This document shows positions 16,449 to 26,417 of a DNA stretch of 53,330 bases, one piece after another. A model generated the notes under the pieces. The model ran no database searches, had not been told where the DNA came from, and was given only the letters and a program-made list of their open reading frames with translations. The position numbers and the translations under genes were made by a program. The stretch's first letter is position 1. Every line of letters begins with the position of its first letter. Origin of the DNA: an uncultured Anaerobutyricum sp. (lineage in GTDB: Bacteria; Bacillota; Clostridia; Lachnospirales; Lachnospiraceae); the NCBI RefSeq assembly GCF_934307085.1, contig NZ_CAKRCF010000017.1:1-53330 (forward strand), in the 5' to 3' direction.

Positions 16449-19037
16449 TTACTCTTCTTCTTTTGGACGATAGAAAGTATCTTCTAACGGTAATTTGGTT
16501 CTAAACTTGCCATCAAGTGCATAGTAAGCCCCCTGTACTGCAGGGGCGGTCGGAATAGTAGCAATTTCTCCAATTCCCTTTGCACCATAGGCAACGTCTA
16601 ATAGCTTCTCTTTTTCTACATAGATAGCATGAATATTTGGAATCTGTGTAGAACGGAGTAAGCCAAGTGTTCCGTAAGTTACCTGCGGAACACAGTCTTT
16701 AAGTGGCCAATCTTCAGTTAATGCATAGCCCATTCCCATAAGTACACCACCTTCAATCTGCCCTTGAATCGAGACTGGGTTTACTACCTTTCCAGAGTCA
16801 TGTGCTGCATAAACTTCTGTTACTTTTCCTTTTTTATCAAGAATAACAACGTGTGTCGCAAATCCATAGGCGATATGACTCTTTGGATATGGCACATCTG
16901 CACCAAGTTTATCGGTTGGCTCATAATATTCATAAAAATAATTTTTACCATTTAACTTTTCTAGATCATTGTCCACTTCTTTCATTGCTTCAGCAAGTTT
17001 GACTGCTGCTCCTCTTACGGCTTCCCCAGTAAGAAGGGTCTGTCTTGAACCAGAAGTTGTACCAGAATCTGGTGCATTCTCTGTATTGCAGACAGCATTA
17101 CGAATTTTTGAAAGTGGAAGTCCAGTTGCCTGTGCTACATCCTGACAAAATACAGTAGCACAACCCTGTCCGATATCGGAAGCCGCTGCATAAATCACAC
17201 AGACACCATCTTCTATTACAAGATTACATCTTCCTTTATCCGGAAGACCTACACCTACACCGGCATTTTTCATGGAACAGGCAATTCCTGCATGGTCTTT
17301 ATTAGCTTCATACACATCTTTTACAGCCTCTAATGTCTCTTTTAAGGCAGTAGAACAGTCGGCAATCTGTCCGTTAGGGAGAACCTTTCCCGGCTCAATC
17401 GCATTACGGTATCGGATCTCCCATGGAGAGATTCCTACCTGCTCTGCAAGAAGGTTAATAATGGACTCTAACGCAAACTCACTTTGGCATACTCCAAATC
17501 CACGAAACGCTCCGGCTGGTGGATTGTTCGTATAATATCCAAATCCTCGGATATCTGTATTCTGGTAACAGTATGGCCCTACGGAGTGCGTGCAGGCTCT
17601 TTCAAGAACCGGTCCACACAGGGAAGCATAAGCTCCTGTATCAAAATAAATCTCACAGTCAAGGCCGGTAAAAATACCATTCTCATCACAGCCAAGAGTG
17701 AAGGTTCCTTCCATTGCATGGCGTTTCGGGTGGAAGAATAGAGACTCCTGTCTTGTGAACTTGGCCTTGACCGGACGCTGGTATTTATATGCTGCAAGTG
17801 CAGTTAAATGCTGTACGGTAACGTCTTCTTTTCCACCGAAGCCACCACCGATAAGCTGATTTTCTACTACAATCTTTTCTGGATCCCAGCCAAACATAAT
17901 GGATACTTCTTTTCTTGTATCAAATGCCCCCTGGTCCGTACTTAATATTTTAATTCCATCTTTATATGGGAAAGAAATCGCACATTCTGGTTCAAGAAAT
18001 GCGTGTTCTGTAAATGGTGTTGTAAATGAACGGGTTACTTTATAGGCTGCCTTCTCTAATGCAGTTTTTGCATCTCCTCTTGTAACGTGACGCTGCTGGC
18101 ATAAGTTTCCACTTGGATGAATCTGTGGGGCATCCTCTGCCATCGCCTCGTGGACATTGCGAATTGGCTCTAACTTTTCGTAATCTACTTTTACAAGCTT
18201 CTTTGCTTTTTCAAGAATTTGTTCGTTCTCTGCTACAACAACACAGATGGTATCCCCAATCATTCTTGTAATATCGCCTTCTGCAATCATAACATCCCAG
18301 TCCTGCTGGATATGTCCGACTTTATTATTTGGCACATCTTTTGCTGTGAGTACACCAAGCACGCCTGGAAGTGCCTCTGCTTTTGACGCATCAATCTTTA
18401 ACACTCTTGCACGAGGGTATTTGCTGCGTACTGCAGATAAATGTACCATACCATCCATAACAATATCGTCTGGATATTTGCCGTATCCAAGCACTTTCTT
18501 TCGCACATCGACACGGAATGCTTTCTGTCCGACACCGTACTGGTCTCCTCTTTCAAGGTCATAGTCAATCTCTGCATCTCCTCGAAGAATTGCTGCAGTA
18601 AGCTGGATTCCTTCGATAATCTTTTTATAACCGGTACAACGACAAATATTTCCCCTAAGTGCATACTTAATTTCTTCTTCTGTTGGGTCAGGATTCTGGT
18701 CAATAAGTGCTTTTCCTGCCATAACCATTCCTGGAATACAGAAACCACACTGTACAGAACCTTTCGAACCAAATGCATAGACAAATGCATCCTGCTCTCT
18801 TTCTGTCAACCCTTCTACCGTAACAATGTTTCTTCCCACAGATTTATCTGTCGTTAAAACGCAGGCTTTTACTGCAACCCCGTCAACAATAATCGTACAG
18901 GTTCCGCAGGCACCTTCACTACATCCATCTTTTACGGAAAATAAATGAAGATCATCTCTAAGATAGCGAAGAAGAGACTTTTTTTCTGTTGTTGTCCGGC
19001 GCATTCCATTGACAGTAAAACAATATTCTGTTACCAT
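16449..19037 (-). CDS. selenium-dependent-type xanthine dehydrogenase (2Fe-2S + molybdopterin in one chain)
   Basis: An 862-residue molybdenum hydroxylase. Residues 1-155 bind two 2Fe-2S clusters (Cys39/44/47/59; Cys97/100/132/134). From about 165 onward are the two molybdopterin domains, with IGGGFGGKEDV, PAGAFRGFG, and the likely catalytic glutamate in AKGIGEIATIPTAP. The fused order without an FAD domain matches the Se-dependent XDH family and E. coli XdhD. Electrons probably pass to the neighbouring polyferredoxin and YgfK. Selenium dependence comes from a Se attached to the Mo site, not selenocysteine, so no in-frame TGA is expected and none is seen. Maturation genes (YqeB/YqeC, SelD-like) are not in the window. 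Confidence 0.9.
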   Translation of the reverse strand: MVTEYCFTVNGMRRTTTEKKSLLRYLRDDLHLFSVKDGCSEGACGTCTIIVDGVAVKACVLTTDKSVGRNIVTVEGLTEREQDAFVYAFGSKGSVQCGFCIPGMVMAGKALIDQNPDPTEEEIKYALRGNICRCTGYKKIIEGIQLTAAILRGDAEIDYDLERGDQYGVGQKAFRVDVRKKVLGYGKYPDDIVMDGMVHLSAVRSKYPRARVLKIDASKAEALPGVLGVLTAKDVPNNKVGHIQQDWDVMIAEGDITRMIGDTICVVVAENEQILEKAKKLVKVDYEKLEPIRNVHEAMAEDAPQIHPSGNLCQQRHVTRGDAKTALEKAAYKVTRSFTTPFTEHAFLEPECAISFPYKDGIKILSTDQGAFDTRKEVSIMFGWDPEKIVVENQLIGGGFGGKEDVTVQHLTALAAYKYQRPVKAKFTRQESLFFHPKRHAMEGTFTLGCDENGIFTGLDCEIYFDTGAYASLCGPVLERACTHSVGPYCYQNTDIRGFGYYTNNPPAGAFRGFGVCQSEFALESIINLLAEQVGISPWEIRYRNAIEPGKVLPNGQIADCSTALKETLEAVKDVYEANKDHAGIACSMKNAGVGVGLPDKGRCNLVIEDGVCVIYAAASDIGQGCATVFCQDVAQATGLPLSKIRNAVCNTENAPDSGTTSGSRQTLLTGEAVRGAAVKLAEAMKEVDNDLEKLNGKNYFYEYYEPTDKLGADVPYPKSHIAYGFATHVVILDKKGKVTEVYAAHDSGKVVNPVSIQGQIEGGVLMGMGYALTEDWPLKDCVPQVTYGTLGLLRSTQIPNIHAIYVEKEKLLDVAYGAKGIGEIATIPTAPAVQGAYYALDGKFRTKLPLEDTFYRPKEEE

Positions 19038-19052
19038 AGTTCTCCTCCTCTC

Positions 19053-19592
19053 TTATCTTATAGATAAAATACCATTTTTATCGTGAATAACACCTCGTGG
19101 ACACTTTACTGCACACATACCACATGCAATACATTTTTCCTGACAAATGACAGCATGGTTGTTCACAACTTTGATTGCCTTACATGGACAGTATTTCTCA
19201 CAGATTCTGCATCCAATACAGCTTACTGCACATCCCTGAATCGCTTTTGGTCCTTTGTCAAGGTTAGCACACTGTGGCTGAATGGTATTTTCTGTTGGAA
19301 CTACCTGAATCAGATGTTGTGGGCAGGCTTTTGCACAAAGCCCACATCCCACACATTTTTCTTCATCAATCTTCGCAATTCCTCTTTCACCGATTGACAC
19401 TGCGTGTAACCGACACGCTTCCACACAGCTTCCTCCACCGAGACATCCATAAGAGCATATGTTAATACCCTCTGGATACTGTGTTAATATTTCCTGACAG
19501 TTACCTGTAACCGTAACCTGTTCAAATCCTTCTTTTCTGGTTGGTCTGCCGTTACAATGGATTACGGCAACTTTCTTTCTTCTAACAGCCAT
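19053..19592 (-). CDS. polyferredoxin with about four 4Fe-4S sites
   Basis: A 179-residue cytoplasmic iron-sulfur protein. Cysteine clusters are C46/50/56/60, C80/83/86/90, C121-135 and C154/157/160/164, so up to four [4Fe-4S] clusters. It resembles RnfB/YgfS-type electron carriers. It is 15 bases upstream of xdh and 13 bases downstream of ygfK in the same direction. The likely job is moving electrons between xanthine dehydrogenase and YgfK. Confidence 0.85.
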   Translation of the reverse strand: MAVRRKKVAVIHCNGRPTRKEGFEQVTVTGNCQEILTQYPEGINICSYGCLGGGSCVEACRLHAVSIGERGIAKIDEEKCVGCGLCAKACPQHLIQVVPTENTIQPQCANLDKGPKAIQGCAVSCIGCRICEKYCPCKAIKVVNNHAVICQEKCIACGMCAVKCPRGVIHDKNGILSIR

Positions 19593-19605
19593 AATACTCG
19601 CCTGA

Positions 19606-22596
19606 CTATTTCATCAGATAGGAATAATCCTTCTGAATTGTCTCGATGACCGCTGCTGCCTCTGCGGAAATAGTACGGATGCCATTGATGTCCGTTTTTT
19701 CTACTTTACCGTCAAGACGAAGATGGATTTCTCCGTTTTCTTCACAGTAGAATCCTTCATTTTCGCTGTTTATGAAATCTTCTTCACTCCAGAATAATGT
19801 AAATTTATCTTTATAAGGTCTTCCAGCGTATGGACAGAATACAGCACAGTTACCACATTCATTACACATACCATCTACATGGATAACCTGTTCCTGACAT
19901 TTACCAGCAACTTTAATTGCAACGTTTGCTCTGTTTGGACATACATCTGCACATGTCTCACATACAGTAGAACATCCAAGACATCTTTTATCTGGCATCT
20001 CTGTGAGGTTAAGACTCTGGTATCCTTTCTTAGCAATATATTTTGCAGAATCTTCTGCTACATTCGTTTCTGCATATTTCTCATAAGAAATACCTGCGAT
20101 TGCTGCGGCAGCCTTAGATGCATCTGCGATTGCTTCTACAACAGTAGCTGGGCCTCTTCTGGAATCACCTGCTGCGTAAACGCCTTCTACACTTGTCATC
20201 ATGTTTGCATCTACAACCGGGCGGCCTTTGCGGTCAAGTTCCACACCCATATCTTCATATAATGTACCGTCGATATTTTCTCCAACAGCTGCAATTACAG
20301 TATCTGCTGGAACATATTCTACTTTTCCTGTATCAACTGGTGCTCTTCTTCCAGACTCATCTGCCTCACCAAGTTCCATTACAGAACATTTAAGCTGTCC
20401 ATTCTCCACACCAATCGGTGCAAGAAGTTCCATGAACTGTACGCCATCTTCGATAGCTTCTCTTAATTCTTCTTCATCTGCAGGCATATATCTCTTTGTT
20501 CTTCTGTAAACAAGACGTACATTTTCTACACCTTTTATGCGAATTGCTGCTCTTGCAACGTCCATTGCCGTATTTCCACCACCAAGGACAACAATATTTT
20601 TACCAAGAACAACTTCTATGTTTTCATTCTTTACATCTGCTAAGAACTCTACTGCATCAAATGCGCTGCCGTACTGAAGATGTGCGTTACCAGGTTTCCA
20701 TGCACCGATGGCAACGATAACATCTGTATATCCTTCTTCTTTAAGTGTTTTAATAGAAGCAACTTCTTTACCCGTTATAAACTCTGCACCGTACGCTTTA
20801 CAAAGTGCAACATCTTTCTCAATGTCTTCTCTCTTAATTCTAAAATCTGGAATAACATTTCTTACAACACCGCCGAGATTTTCAGACTTTTCAAATACAG
20901 TAACTGGGACACCTGCTCTTGAAAGGAACATTGCTGCGGAAAGACCTGCAGGTCCACCACCAATAACAGCAACCTTCTTATCTGTTCTTGCTTCCGGTTT
21001 TGCAATATTCTTAAGAACTGTTTCATAAGCGGCATCCGCTGCTGCATATTTTGTCTCACGGATATGTAATGTTTCTTCGTAATAGTTACGCATACATTTA
21101 TCTCCACAGTGATGTGGACAAATCGTTCCTGTGATAAATGGTAATGCATTTCTTTCTAAAATGATATCTAATGCCTTTGTTGCATCGCCCTCTGCCATTG
21201 CTTCAAGGTAAGCTGGGATATCCTGTGCAATCGGACAGCCATTACGGCAAGGAGCTGTGAAACAGTCAAACAGTGGAAGTTCTTTTTCCATATGTCTTTC
21301 TGGTAAAGGCTTTACTGGTTTCTTATATAATTCATCGCTTGCAACAGCGTCATCTAACGCTGCGATTGCTTTTGTATCTGTTCCGTGGAATCTCTCTGTA
21401 CCGCATTCCATGAACTTCTCGCTAATCTGGCTTAATCTTTCATATCCACCTGGTTTTAAGATATTTGTTGCCATTGTGATTGGCCAGATACCTGCGTCAA
21501 ACATCTCACGGATATTATAGATAGTTGCTCCACCAGAATAAGAAATACGAAGCTTGCCGTCAAACTGTTCGGATAACAGTTTTGCAAGATGGATACTTAA
21601 TGGGAACAGGGAACGTCCAGACATATACATCTCTTCGCTAGGTAATTCTTTTGCAGCAACGTCAACAGGGAATGTGTTTGTCAGTTTTACACCAAACTCT
21701 AATCCCTTTTCTTCTGTTAATGCCATTAATCTTTCTAACATTGGAATCGCATCATCCCACTGTAAGTCTTCTACAAAATGATGATCATCAAATGCAACAT
21801 AATCAAATCCAAGCTCGTCTAATCTCTTTCTTGCATATTCATATCCAAGAAGAGTTGGGTTACATTTAATAAATGTATGAAGATGTTTCTCTGTAATAAG
21901 ATAAGTAGCAATTCTTTCGATTTCATCCGGAGGGCAGCCATGAAGAGTGGATTCTGTGATGGAACTGGAAATGTTGGAGCTGATAGACTTAATATAGTCT
22001 GCATCTACATTTTCAAAAGAATCTACATTCTCTAAAGCCCAGTTGATACACTCTTTAAATACTTCTGTATCTTTTGCCTCGATCATATCATCAATGAATG
22101 TATTTACCTTTTCGGACTTAATTCCTTCTAAGTCATATCCAACAGACATGTTAAATACGAATCCGTCTGGATCGCCAAGTCCTAATTCTTTGGCAAGAAT
22201 CTTACATACAACCCATGCTTTTACATACTCAGCGTATGCCTGTGAAACATATAACTCAGTAGACCATTCACAGTTATAGCACTCATCTCCTGCTGTAATA
22301 CATGGTTTTGCAACGCAGGCAGAAAGTTCTGTACCATCCATTACCTGTACAGTCTTTAATTCAAAGAATCTGGAACCAGCTACATAAGAAGCAATGATGT
22401 TTTGTGCTAACTGTGTATTTGGACCTGCTGCTGGTCCGAATGGGGATTCAATCTTTTCCTCATAAATAGGAAGTGCCTGTCCGCTTGTGTAATGTACAAG
22501 TTTGTCAATACCAAAAATACTTCCTTTCTTTTTGTATTCGCTTAATGCCCAGTTCATAAGATGTCCAATAGACATCGGTCTCATAATATCGCTCAT
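19606..22596 (-). CDS. ygfK: YgfK-type flavoprotein/iron-sulfur oxidoreductase (putative selenate reductase subunit family)
   Basis: A 996-residue multidomain protein. An N-terminal region is DHOD/TIM-barrel-like (SPFGPAAGPNTQLAQN, GGATIYNIREM). A GltD-like part follows, with Fe-S cysteines (CRNGCPIAQDIPAYL, CPHHCGDKCMRNYYEE), an FAD site (VIGGGPAGLSAA) and an NAD(P)H site (VLGGGNTAMDVAR). C-terminal cysteines (CLGCSTVCETCADVCPNR; CNECGNCAVFCPYAGRP) add 4Fe-4S sites. The ATG at 22596 has GAGGAG upstream; the longer frame lies inside a dispersed repeat and is unlikely. YgfK is essential for gut urate degradation in published clusters. Electron exchange with Xdh through the ferredoxin is inferred. 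Confidence 0.9.
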   Translation of the reverse strand: MSDIMRPMSIGHLMNWALSEYKKKGSIFGIDKLVHYTSGQALPIYEEKIESPFGPAAGPNTQLAQNIIASYVAGSRFFELKTVQVMDGTELSACVAKPCITAGDECYNCEWSTELYVSQAYAEYVKAWVVCKILAKELGLGDPDGFVFNMSVGYDLEGIKSEKVNTFIDDMIEAKDTEVFKECINWALENVDSFENVDADYIKSISSNISSSITESTLHGCPPDEIERIATYLITEKHLHTFIKCNPTLLGYEYARKRLDELGFDYVAFDDHHFVEDLQWDDAIPMLERLMALTEEKGLEFGVKLTNTFPVDVAAKELPSEEMYMSGRSLFPLSIHLAKLLSEQFDGKLRISYSGGATIYNIREMFDAGIWPITMATNILKPGGYERLSQISEKFMECGTERFHGTDTKAIAALDDAVASDELYKKPVKPLPERHMEKELPLFDCFTAPCRNGCPIAQDIPAYLEAMAEGDATKALDIILERNALPFITGTICPHHCGDKCMRNYYEETLHIRETKYAAADAAYETVLKNIAKPEARTDKKVAVIGGGPAGLSAAMFLSRAGVPVTVFEKSENLGGVVRNVIPDFRIKREDIEKDVALCKAYGAEFITGKEVASIKTLKEEGYTDVIVAIGAWKPGNAHLQYGSAFDAVEFLADVKNENIEVVLGKNIVVLGGGNTAMDVARAAIRIKGVENVRLVYRRTKRYMPADEEELREAIEDGVQFMELLAPIGVENGQLKCSVMELGEADESGRRAPVDTGKVEYVPADTVIAAVGENIDGTLYEDMGVELDRKGRPVVDANMMTSVEGVYAAGDSRRGPATVVEAIADASKAAAAIAGISYEKYAETNVAEDSAKYIAKKGYQSLNLTEMPDKRCLGCSTVCETCADVCPNRANVAIKVAGKCQEQVIHVDGMCNECGNCAVFCPYAGRPYKDKFTLFWSEEDFINSENEGFYCEENGEIHLRLDGKVEKTDINGIRTISAEAAAVIETIQKDYSYLMK

Positions 22597-22643
22597 AGTA
22601 CTCTCCTCTATCTCACTATTTTTCCAGTGTATGTTCACATGAC

Positions 22644-22674
22644 GCATATCTGGTTGAAAGCATTTTTCAAACAT
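22644..22674. repeat. dispersed repeat copy (reverse) in the ssnA-ygfK gap
   Basis: The reverse complement reads atgtttgaaaaatgctttca then accagatatgc, matching 44909-44940 and 16382-16412 at most positions. It lies in the 166-base gap between ssnA and ygfK, 48 bases upstream of the ygfK ATG. Confidence 0.6.
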
Positions 22675-22762
22675 ACTCTGGCTATTTTTATAACTGTTTT
22701 TTCTATATATAATAAGTAACTACAAATAACTCTATTCCAAAATATATTGCTGATTTATTCCT

Positions 22763-24103
22763 TTAGTAAGTTCTGTGATTTAATTCGCCCCAGAGTTTCT
22801 TACTCTGTTCCATTGTCCATGCGTTAATTGCATCTTCATCAATATTTACAAACTCACGATCTTTATAAAGTACTTTTCCGTTAATCACTGTTGTTCTACA
22901 GTTTTTACCCATCATTCCAAAAATCATATGTCCATCAATGTTCTCATCAGAGAATGGGGTGAATGGTTTGTAGTCCATTACGATAACATCTGCCGCTGCA
23001 CCCTCTTTTAAGATACCTACTGGCTGATTGAAGTATTTCTCTGCAATAATACGGTTGTTCTCAAACTGCATCTTCACATCTTCGCACCATGCAACATTAG
23101 GCATAGCCTGCTGATGTCTCTGAATAATTAAAAATACTTTCATACTTTCTAACATATCGTGCGTATAGGCATCTGTTCCCATACCCACAGTAATACCTTT
23201 TTCCATCATTTTAAGAACCGGTGCACATCCTACAGCATTACCCATATTTGACTCTGGATTATTTACAACCATTGTTCCCGTTTCTTTGATGATATCCATT
23301 TCAGCAGGGCTCACATGGATACAATGTCCTAACATTGTCTTTTCTCCAAGTAATCCGTTATATAACAATCTGTTTACTGGACGACATCCATAGTTACGGA
23401 TACTATCATACACATCATTCATTCCTTCTGCTACGTGAATATGGAAACCAGTCATTCCATCATTGGCTTCTACCATCTTTTCAAAGGTCTTATCAGAGAT
23501 TGTAAATAATGCATGACCACCAAACATAGCTTTTACCATGTCATCATCCGCTTCTTTCGCCCATTTTGCAAAATCAGCATTCTCTTTGATGCTCTGTAAT
23601 GTTTTTTCCTCTCCGTCTCTTTCAGAAACCTCATAGCAGAGACAAGAACGAATACCTAATTCTTTTACAACATCTTTGATAGCAAATAAGGAACCTGGAA
23701 TTTCACCAAAACTTGCATGATGATCAAAAATAGTAGTTACACCATTTCTGATACAGTCTAAAACAGTTGCATAGGCACAAGCTTTTGTTCCATCTAACGT
23801 AAGATGTCTGTCAATCGCCCACCATGTTCCATCTAACACTTCAAGGAAGTTTGTAGGATTATTTCCCACAATAGACAATCCTCTTGCAAGACCAGAATAA
23901 ATATGTGTGTGTGCATTGATAAGTCCCGGCATGATTACACCGCCTTTTGCATCCACAAATTCTGCTTCCGGATACTTTGCCTTCATCTCTGTTAACGTTC
24001 CTACTTCTTTTATTTTTTCTCCAGAAATAACAACTGCTCCATCTTCAAGATATGGATTTTCCTGATCACGTGTAATTACTCTTCCGTTTCCTATTAATAA
24101 CAT
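22763..24103 (-). CDS. ssnA: SsnA-type metal-dependent amidohydrolase
   Basis: A 446-residue amidohydrolase of the guanine-deaminase/cytosine-deaminase clan. It has the N-terminal metal site GLINAHTHIYSG (His65, His67), FHIHVAEG and GHCIHVSP histidines, and the metal aspartate in GMGTDAYTHD. The C-terminal beta-sandwich has the usual AADVIVMDYKP. SsnA accompanies ygfK and Xdh in E. coli and gut purine degraders. Deamination of an aminopurine, or hydrolysis of a later intermediate, is likely. AGGAGG precedes the ATG. It is divergent from the PAS regulator. Confidence 0.9.
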   Translation of the reverse strand: MLLIGNGRVITRDQENPYLEDGAVVISGEKIKEVGTLTEMKAKYPEAEFVDAKGGVIMPGLINAHTHIYSGLARGLSIVGNNPTNFLEVLDGTWWAIDRHLTLDGTKACAYATVLDCIRNGVTTIFDHHASFGEIPGSLFAIKDVVKELGIRSCLCYEVSERDGEEKTLQSIKENADFAKWAKEADDDMVKAMFGGHALFTISDKTFEKMVEANDGMTGFHIHVAEGMNDVYDSIRNYGCRPVNRLLYNGLLGEKTMLGHCIHVSPAEMDIIKETGTMVVNNPESNMGNAVGCAPVLKMMEKGITVGMGTDAYTHDMLESMKVFLIIQRHQQAMPNVAWCEDVKMQFENNRIIAEKYFNQPVGILKEGAAADVIVMDYKPFTPFSDENIDGHMIFGMMGKNCRTTVINGKVLYKDREFVNIDEDAINAWTMEQSKKLWGELNHRTY

Positions 24104-24189
24104 TTAGCTGTCCTCCTAAATTTTTTTTAGATTAGAAATTGAATTTATTTTTTTTAACTGATATAATAAAATATACTATTTAAATCATC

Positions 24190-24231
24190 TTGATTCTGCC
24201 TGGCTTTATTCTGGTATAATCCTGATATAAT
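24190..24231 (+). promoter_or_regulatory. promoter region of the PAS regulator
   Basis: Two extended -10 boxes, TGG-TATAAT (24215-24220) and TGA-TATAAT (24226-24231), lie 50-60 bases before the gene. A partial -35 (TTGATT, 24190) has a long 19-base spacer. For divergent ssnA on the other strand I see no convincing promoter pair. Confidence 0.5.
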
Positions 24232-24279
24232 ATAATTAAATAGTTATAAAATATTTCATTCAGAAAGGTTTTATTGATT

Positions 24280-24933
24280 ATGAAAAAATCTCTTATTGAA
24301 TTCTACACAAGGCTTGCTCACGGTCTGGCTGTACAGTTCGGCTCTAACTGTGAAGTTGTTGTACATGACCTCCAGGGAAAAGACATAGAACACTCAATCA
24401 TCGCCATTGAAAATGGACACGTAACTGGAAGAAGAATTGGTGACGGACCTTCTCAAATCGTGCTGGAGTCTCTTCATAATAGTGAGCAAAACTTAAAACA
24501 GGAAGATAAGCTTGCTTATCTCACAAAGACAAAAACTGGGAAAATTCTAAAATCAAGTACGATTTTTATTCGTGATGACTCCGATAAAATTATTGGAATT
24601 TTCGGAATCAATTACGACATTTCCTTAATGCTTGCTATGGAAAAAGAGCTTTCTTCCTTCACTGGTACTATTGAAGAAGATACTACCAAAGAACCTATTG
24701 CTGTAAATATCGGCGATTTATTAGATGAATTAATCTCACAGAGTGTACAGCATATCGGTAAGCCGGTTACCTTAATGACTAAGGAAGATAAGGTACAGGT
24801 TGTCCGTCTTTTAAATGAAGCCGGCGCTTTCCTGATTACCAAATCCGGACCAAAGGTCTGCCAATTCTTAGGAATCTCCAAATACACTCTGTATAGTTAT
24901 TTAGATGAAATAAAATCAAAGGATACTATTTAA
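24280..24933 (+). CDS. YheO-like PAS/HTH transcriptional regulator
   Basis: A 217-residue DNA-binding regulator. Residues 1-120 are a YheO-type PAS domain (LAVQFGSNCEVVVHDLQGKDIEHSI, GIFGINYDISLML). Residues 155-215 are the partner helix-turn-helix (VRLLNEAGAF...VCQFLGISKYTLYSYLDE). It is one of few plus-strand genes here and is divergent from ssnA and convergent with the purine permease (34-base gap). It is the obvious candidate to sense a purine and switch the block on, by inference. The ATG at 24280 lies 11 bases from AAAGG; a TTG at 24274 is closer but less usual. Confidence 0.85.
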   Translation: MKKSLIEFYTRLAHGLAVQFGSNCEVVVHDLQGKDIEHSIIAIENGHVTGRRIGDGPSQIVLESLHNSEQNLKQEDKLAYLTKTKTGKILKSSTIFIRDDSDKIIGIFGINYDISLMLAMEKELSSFTGTIEEDTTKEPIAVNIGDLLDELISQSVQHIGKPVTLMTKEDKVQVVRLLNEAGAFLITKSGPKVCQFLGISKYTLYSYLDEIKSKDTI

Positions 24934-24967
24934 CTAACGTATTCTCTTATATGTAGCATCTCTATTT

Positions 24968-26335
24968 TTATTCTTTGGTTTCGGCTTCTGCCGGTGCTGC
25001 TATCTCTTCCTTTGGAAGAATCAGATTTAATAAGATTGCCATGATTGTAGCAACTACTACAGAAGAGGAACCAAAGATACTGTTAATCCAGCCTGGAAGT
25101 CCAGGGCCTGATAAACAATCAGCAACCTGAGTAATTCCAACTCCTAAAGCTACAGACATACCAACTACAGTTGTCTTTCTTGCTGTTAATCCATCTTTTG
25201 TAAACATACGAACACCAGTCATCGCAATCTGTGCGAATACAGATAATGTTGCACCACCGATAACACTCTGTGGAATTGTTGTTAATGCTGCAGAGAATGC
25301 CGGTATGAATCCTGCAATCATAAGAATGACTGCTGCTACTAAAAATACGATTCTATTTATAACCTTATTTACTGTAACAATTCCTACATTCTGACTGTAT
25401 GTCGCAGTTGGAAGCCCTCCAAAAAATGCTCCGAAAATACTCATAACTCCCTGCGTAAGAATACCACCCTGTAACTCACGATTGGTTGGCACTCTATCCA
25501 TACCACCCATTGTTGTAGAAGTCAAATCACCGATTGTCTGTACAGAGTTTACAATATAAACAATGGCAAGTGATATACATGCAGATGGTGCAAACTTAAT
25601 CTGGAAGTGCATGAGCTGTGGCACAGCCACAATTGCTGTCGTATTAGTAACACTAGAGAAATCTACCATTCCAAATGCCAAAGCAAGTAAATATCCTGCA
25701 ATCATTCCGAAGAATAATGAACCTAATTTGAAAATTCCTTTTGTAAAGTTACTTAAAATAAGAACAACACCAAAAGTACAAAGTGCAACAACCCAATTCT
25801 TCATACTTCCAAATTCTTTTGATCCGGCTCCCCCAGCCATGTATTTTATCGCGGTTGGATAAAGAGAAAGACCAATTGTAAAAATTACAGTTCCAGTAAC
25901 AACATCCGGAAATAGTTTTCGAATCTCTTTCACAAAAATTCCAAAGATAATGGCAACGATACCGCCGATAATCTCGGCACCAAGTATCGTTCCCATATCA
26001 AATTCTCCTCCGATGGCCTGGAGTGTTGGAACGTATGCAAAACTAGTTCCCATGATTACAGGCAACCCTGCCCCCAATCGATTGAAAATTGGAAATAACT
26101 GTAGTAATGTTGCAATGGCAGTAAGGAGCAATGCTGCCTGAATCATCATCGTTTTCTCACTCTCTGTCAGCCCACATACTCCTGCAATGATAATGGATGG
26201 TGTAATTACACCAACAACCGCTGCCAGTACATGCTGCAGAGATAATGGTACAAGTAAGGATGGCTTTGGAACCGATCCTTTAAACTCGTACAATGTACTC
26301 GTGTCAGCTTCTCTTGTTAGTTTTTTTTCACTCAT
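24968..26335 (-). CDS. NCS2 family purine (xanthine/urate) permease
   Basis: A 455-residue membrane symporter of the nucleobase-ascorbate family, probably 14 segments. It opens with PKPSLLVPLSLQHVLAAVVGVITPS and keeps the signature SQNVGIVTVNKV and VIGGATLSVFAQIAMTG, as in XanP, UapA and YgfU/UacT. Its position at the upstream end of the purine block argues for xanthine, uric acid or a related purine over uracil, although the exact substrate cannot be read from sequence. The promoter is at 26389-26417. Confidence 0.9.
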   Translation of the reverse strand: MSEKKLTREADTSTLYEFKGSVPKPSLLVPLSLQHVLAAVVGVITPSIIIAGVCGLTESEKTMMIQAALLLTAIATLLQLFPIFNRLGAGLPVIMGTSFAYVPTLQAIGGEFDMGTILGAEIIGGIVAIIFGIFVKEIRKLFPDVVTGTVIFTIGLSLYPTAIKYMAGGAGSKEFGSMKNWVVALCTFGVVLILSNFTKGIFKLGSLFFGMIAGYLLALAFGMVDFSSVTNTTAIVAVPQLMHFQIKFAPSACISLAIVYIVNSVQTIGDLTSTTMGGMDRVPTNRELQGGILTQGVMSIFGAFFGGLPTATYSQNVGIVTVNKVINRIVFLVAAVILMIAGFIPAFSAALTTIPQSVIGGATLSVFAQIAMTGVRMFTKDGLTARKTTVVGMSVALGVGITQVADCLSGPGLPGWINSIFGSSSVVVATIMAILLNLILPKEEIAAPAEAETKE

Positions 26336-26388
26336 AATATCCTCCTAACATAAATTATTTTTATTACTAAATAATTTTTATTAGGTTT

Positions 26389-26417
26389 ATTATAACTCCT
26401 CATACTATTTATTGCAA
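26389..26417 (-). promoter_or_regulatory. strong promoter for the purine permease
   Basis: On the minus strand TTGCAA (26412-26417), a 17-base spacer and TATAAT (26389-26394) lie about 55 bases before the ATG. Upstream, ttttgtgca occurs twice (about 26463-26471 and 26494-26502), possible regulator sites. I see no purine-riboswitch-like fold. The 425-base gap has no gene. Confidence 0.65.

Noticed and set aside
22597..22674. N-terminal extension of YgfK
   Set aside because: It lies in the dispersed repeat, has no RBS, and the ATG at 22596 has a good one.
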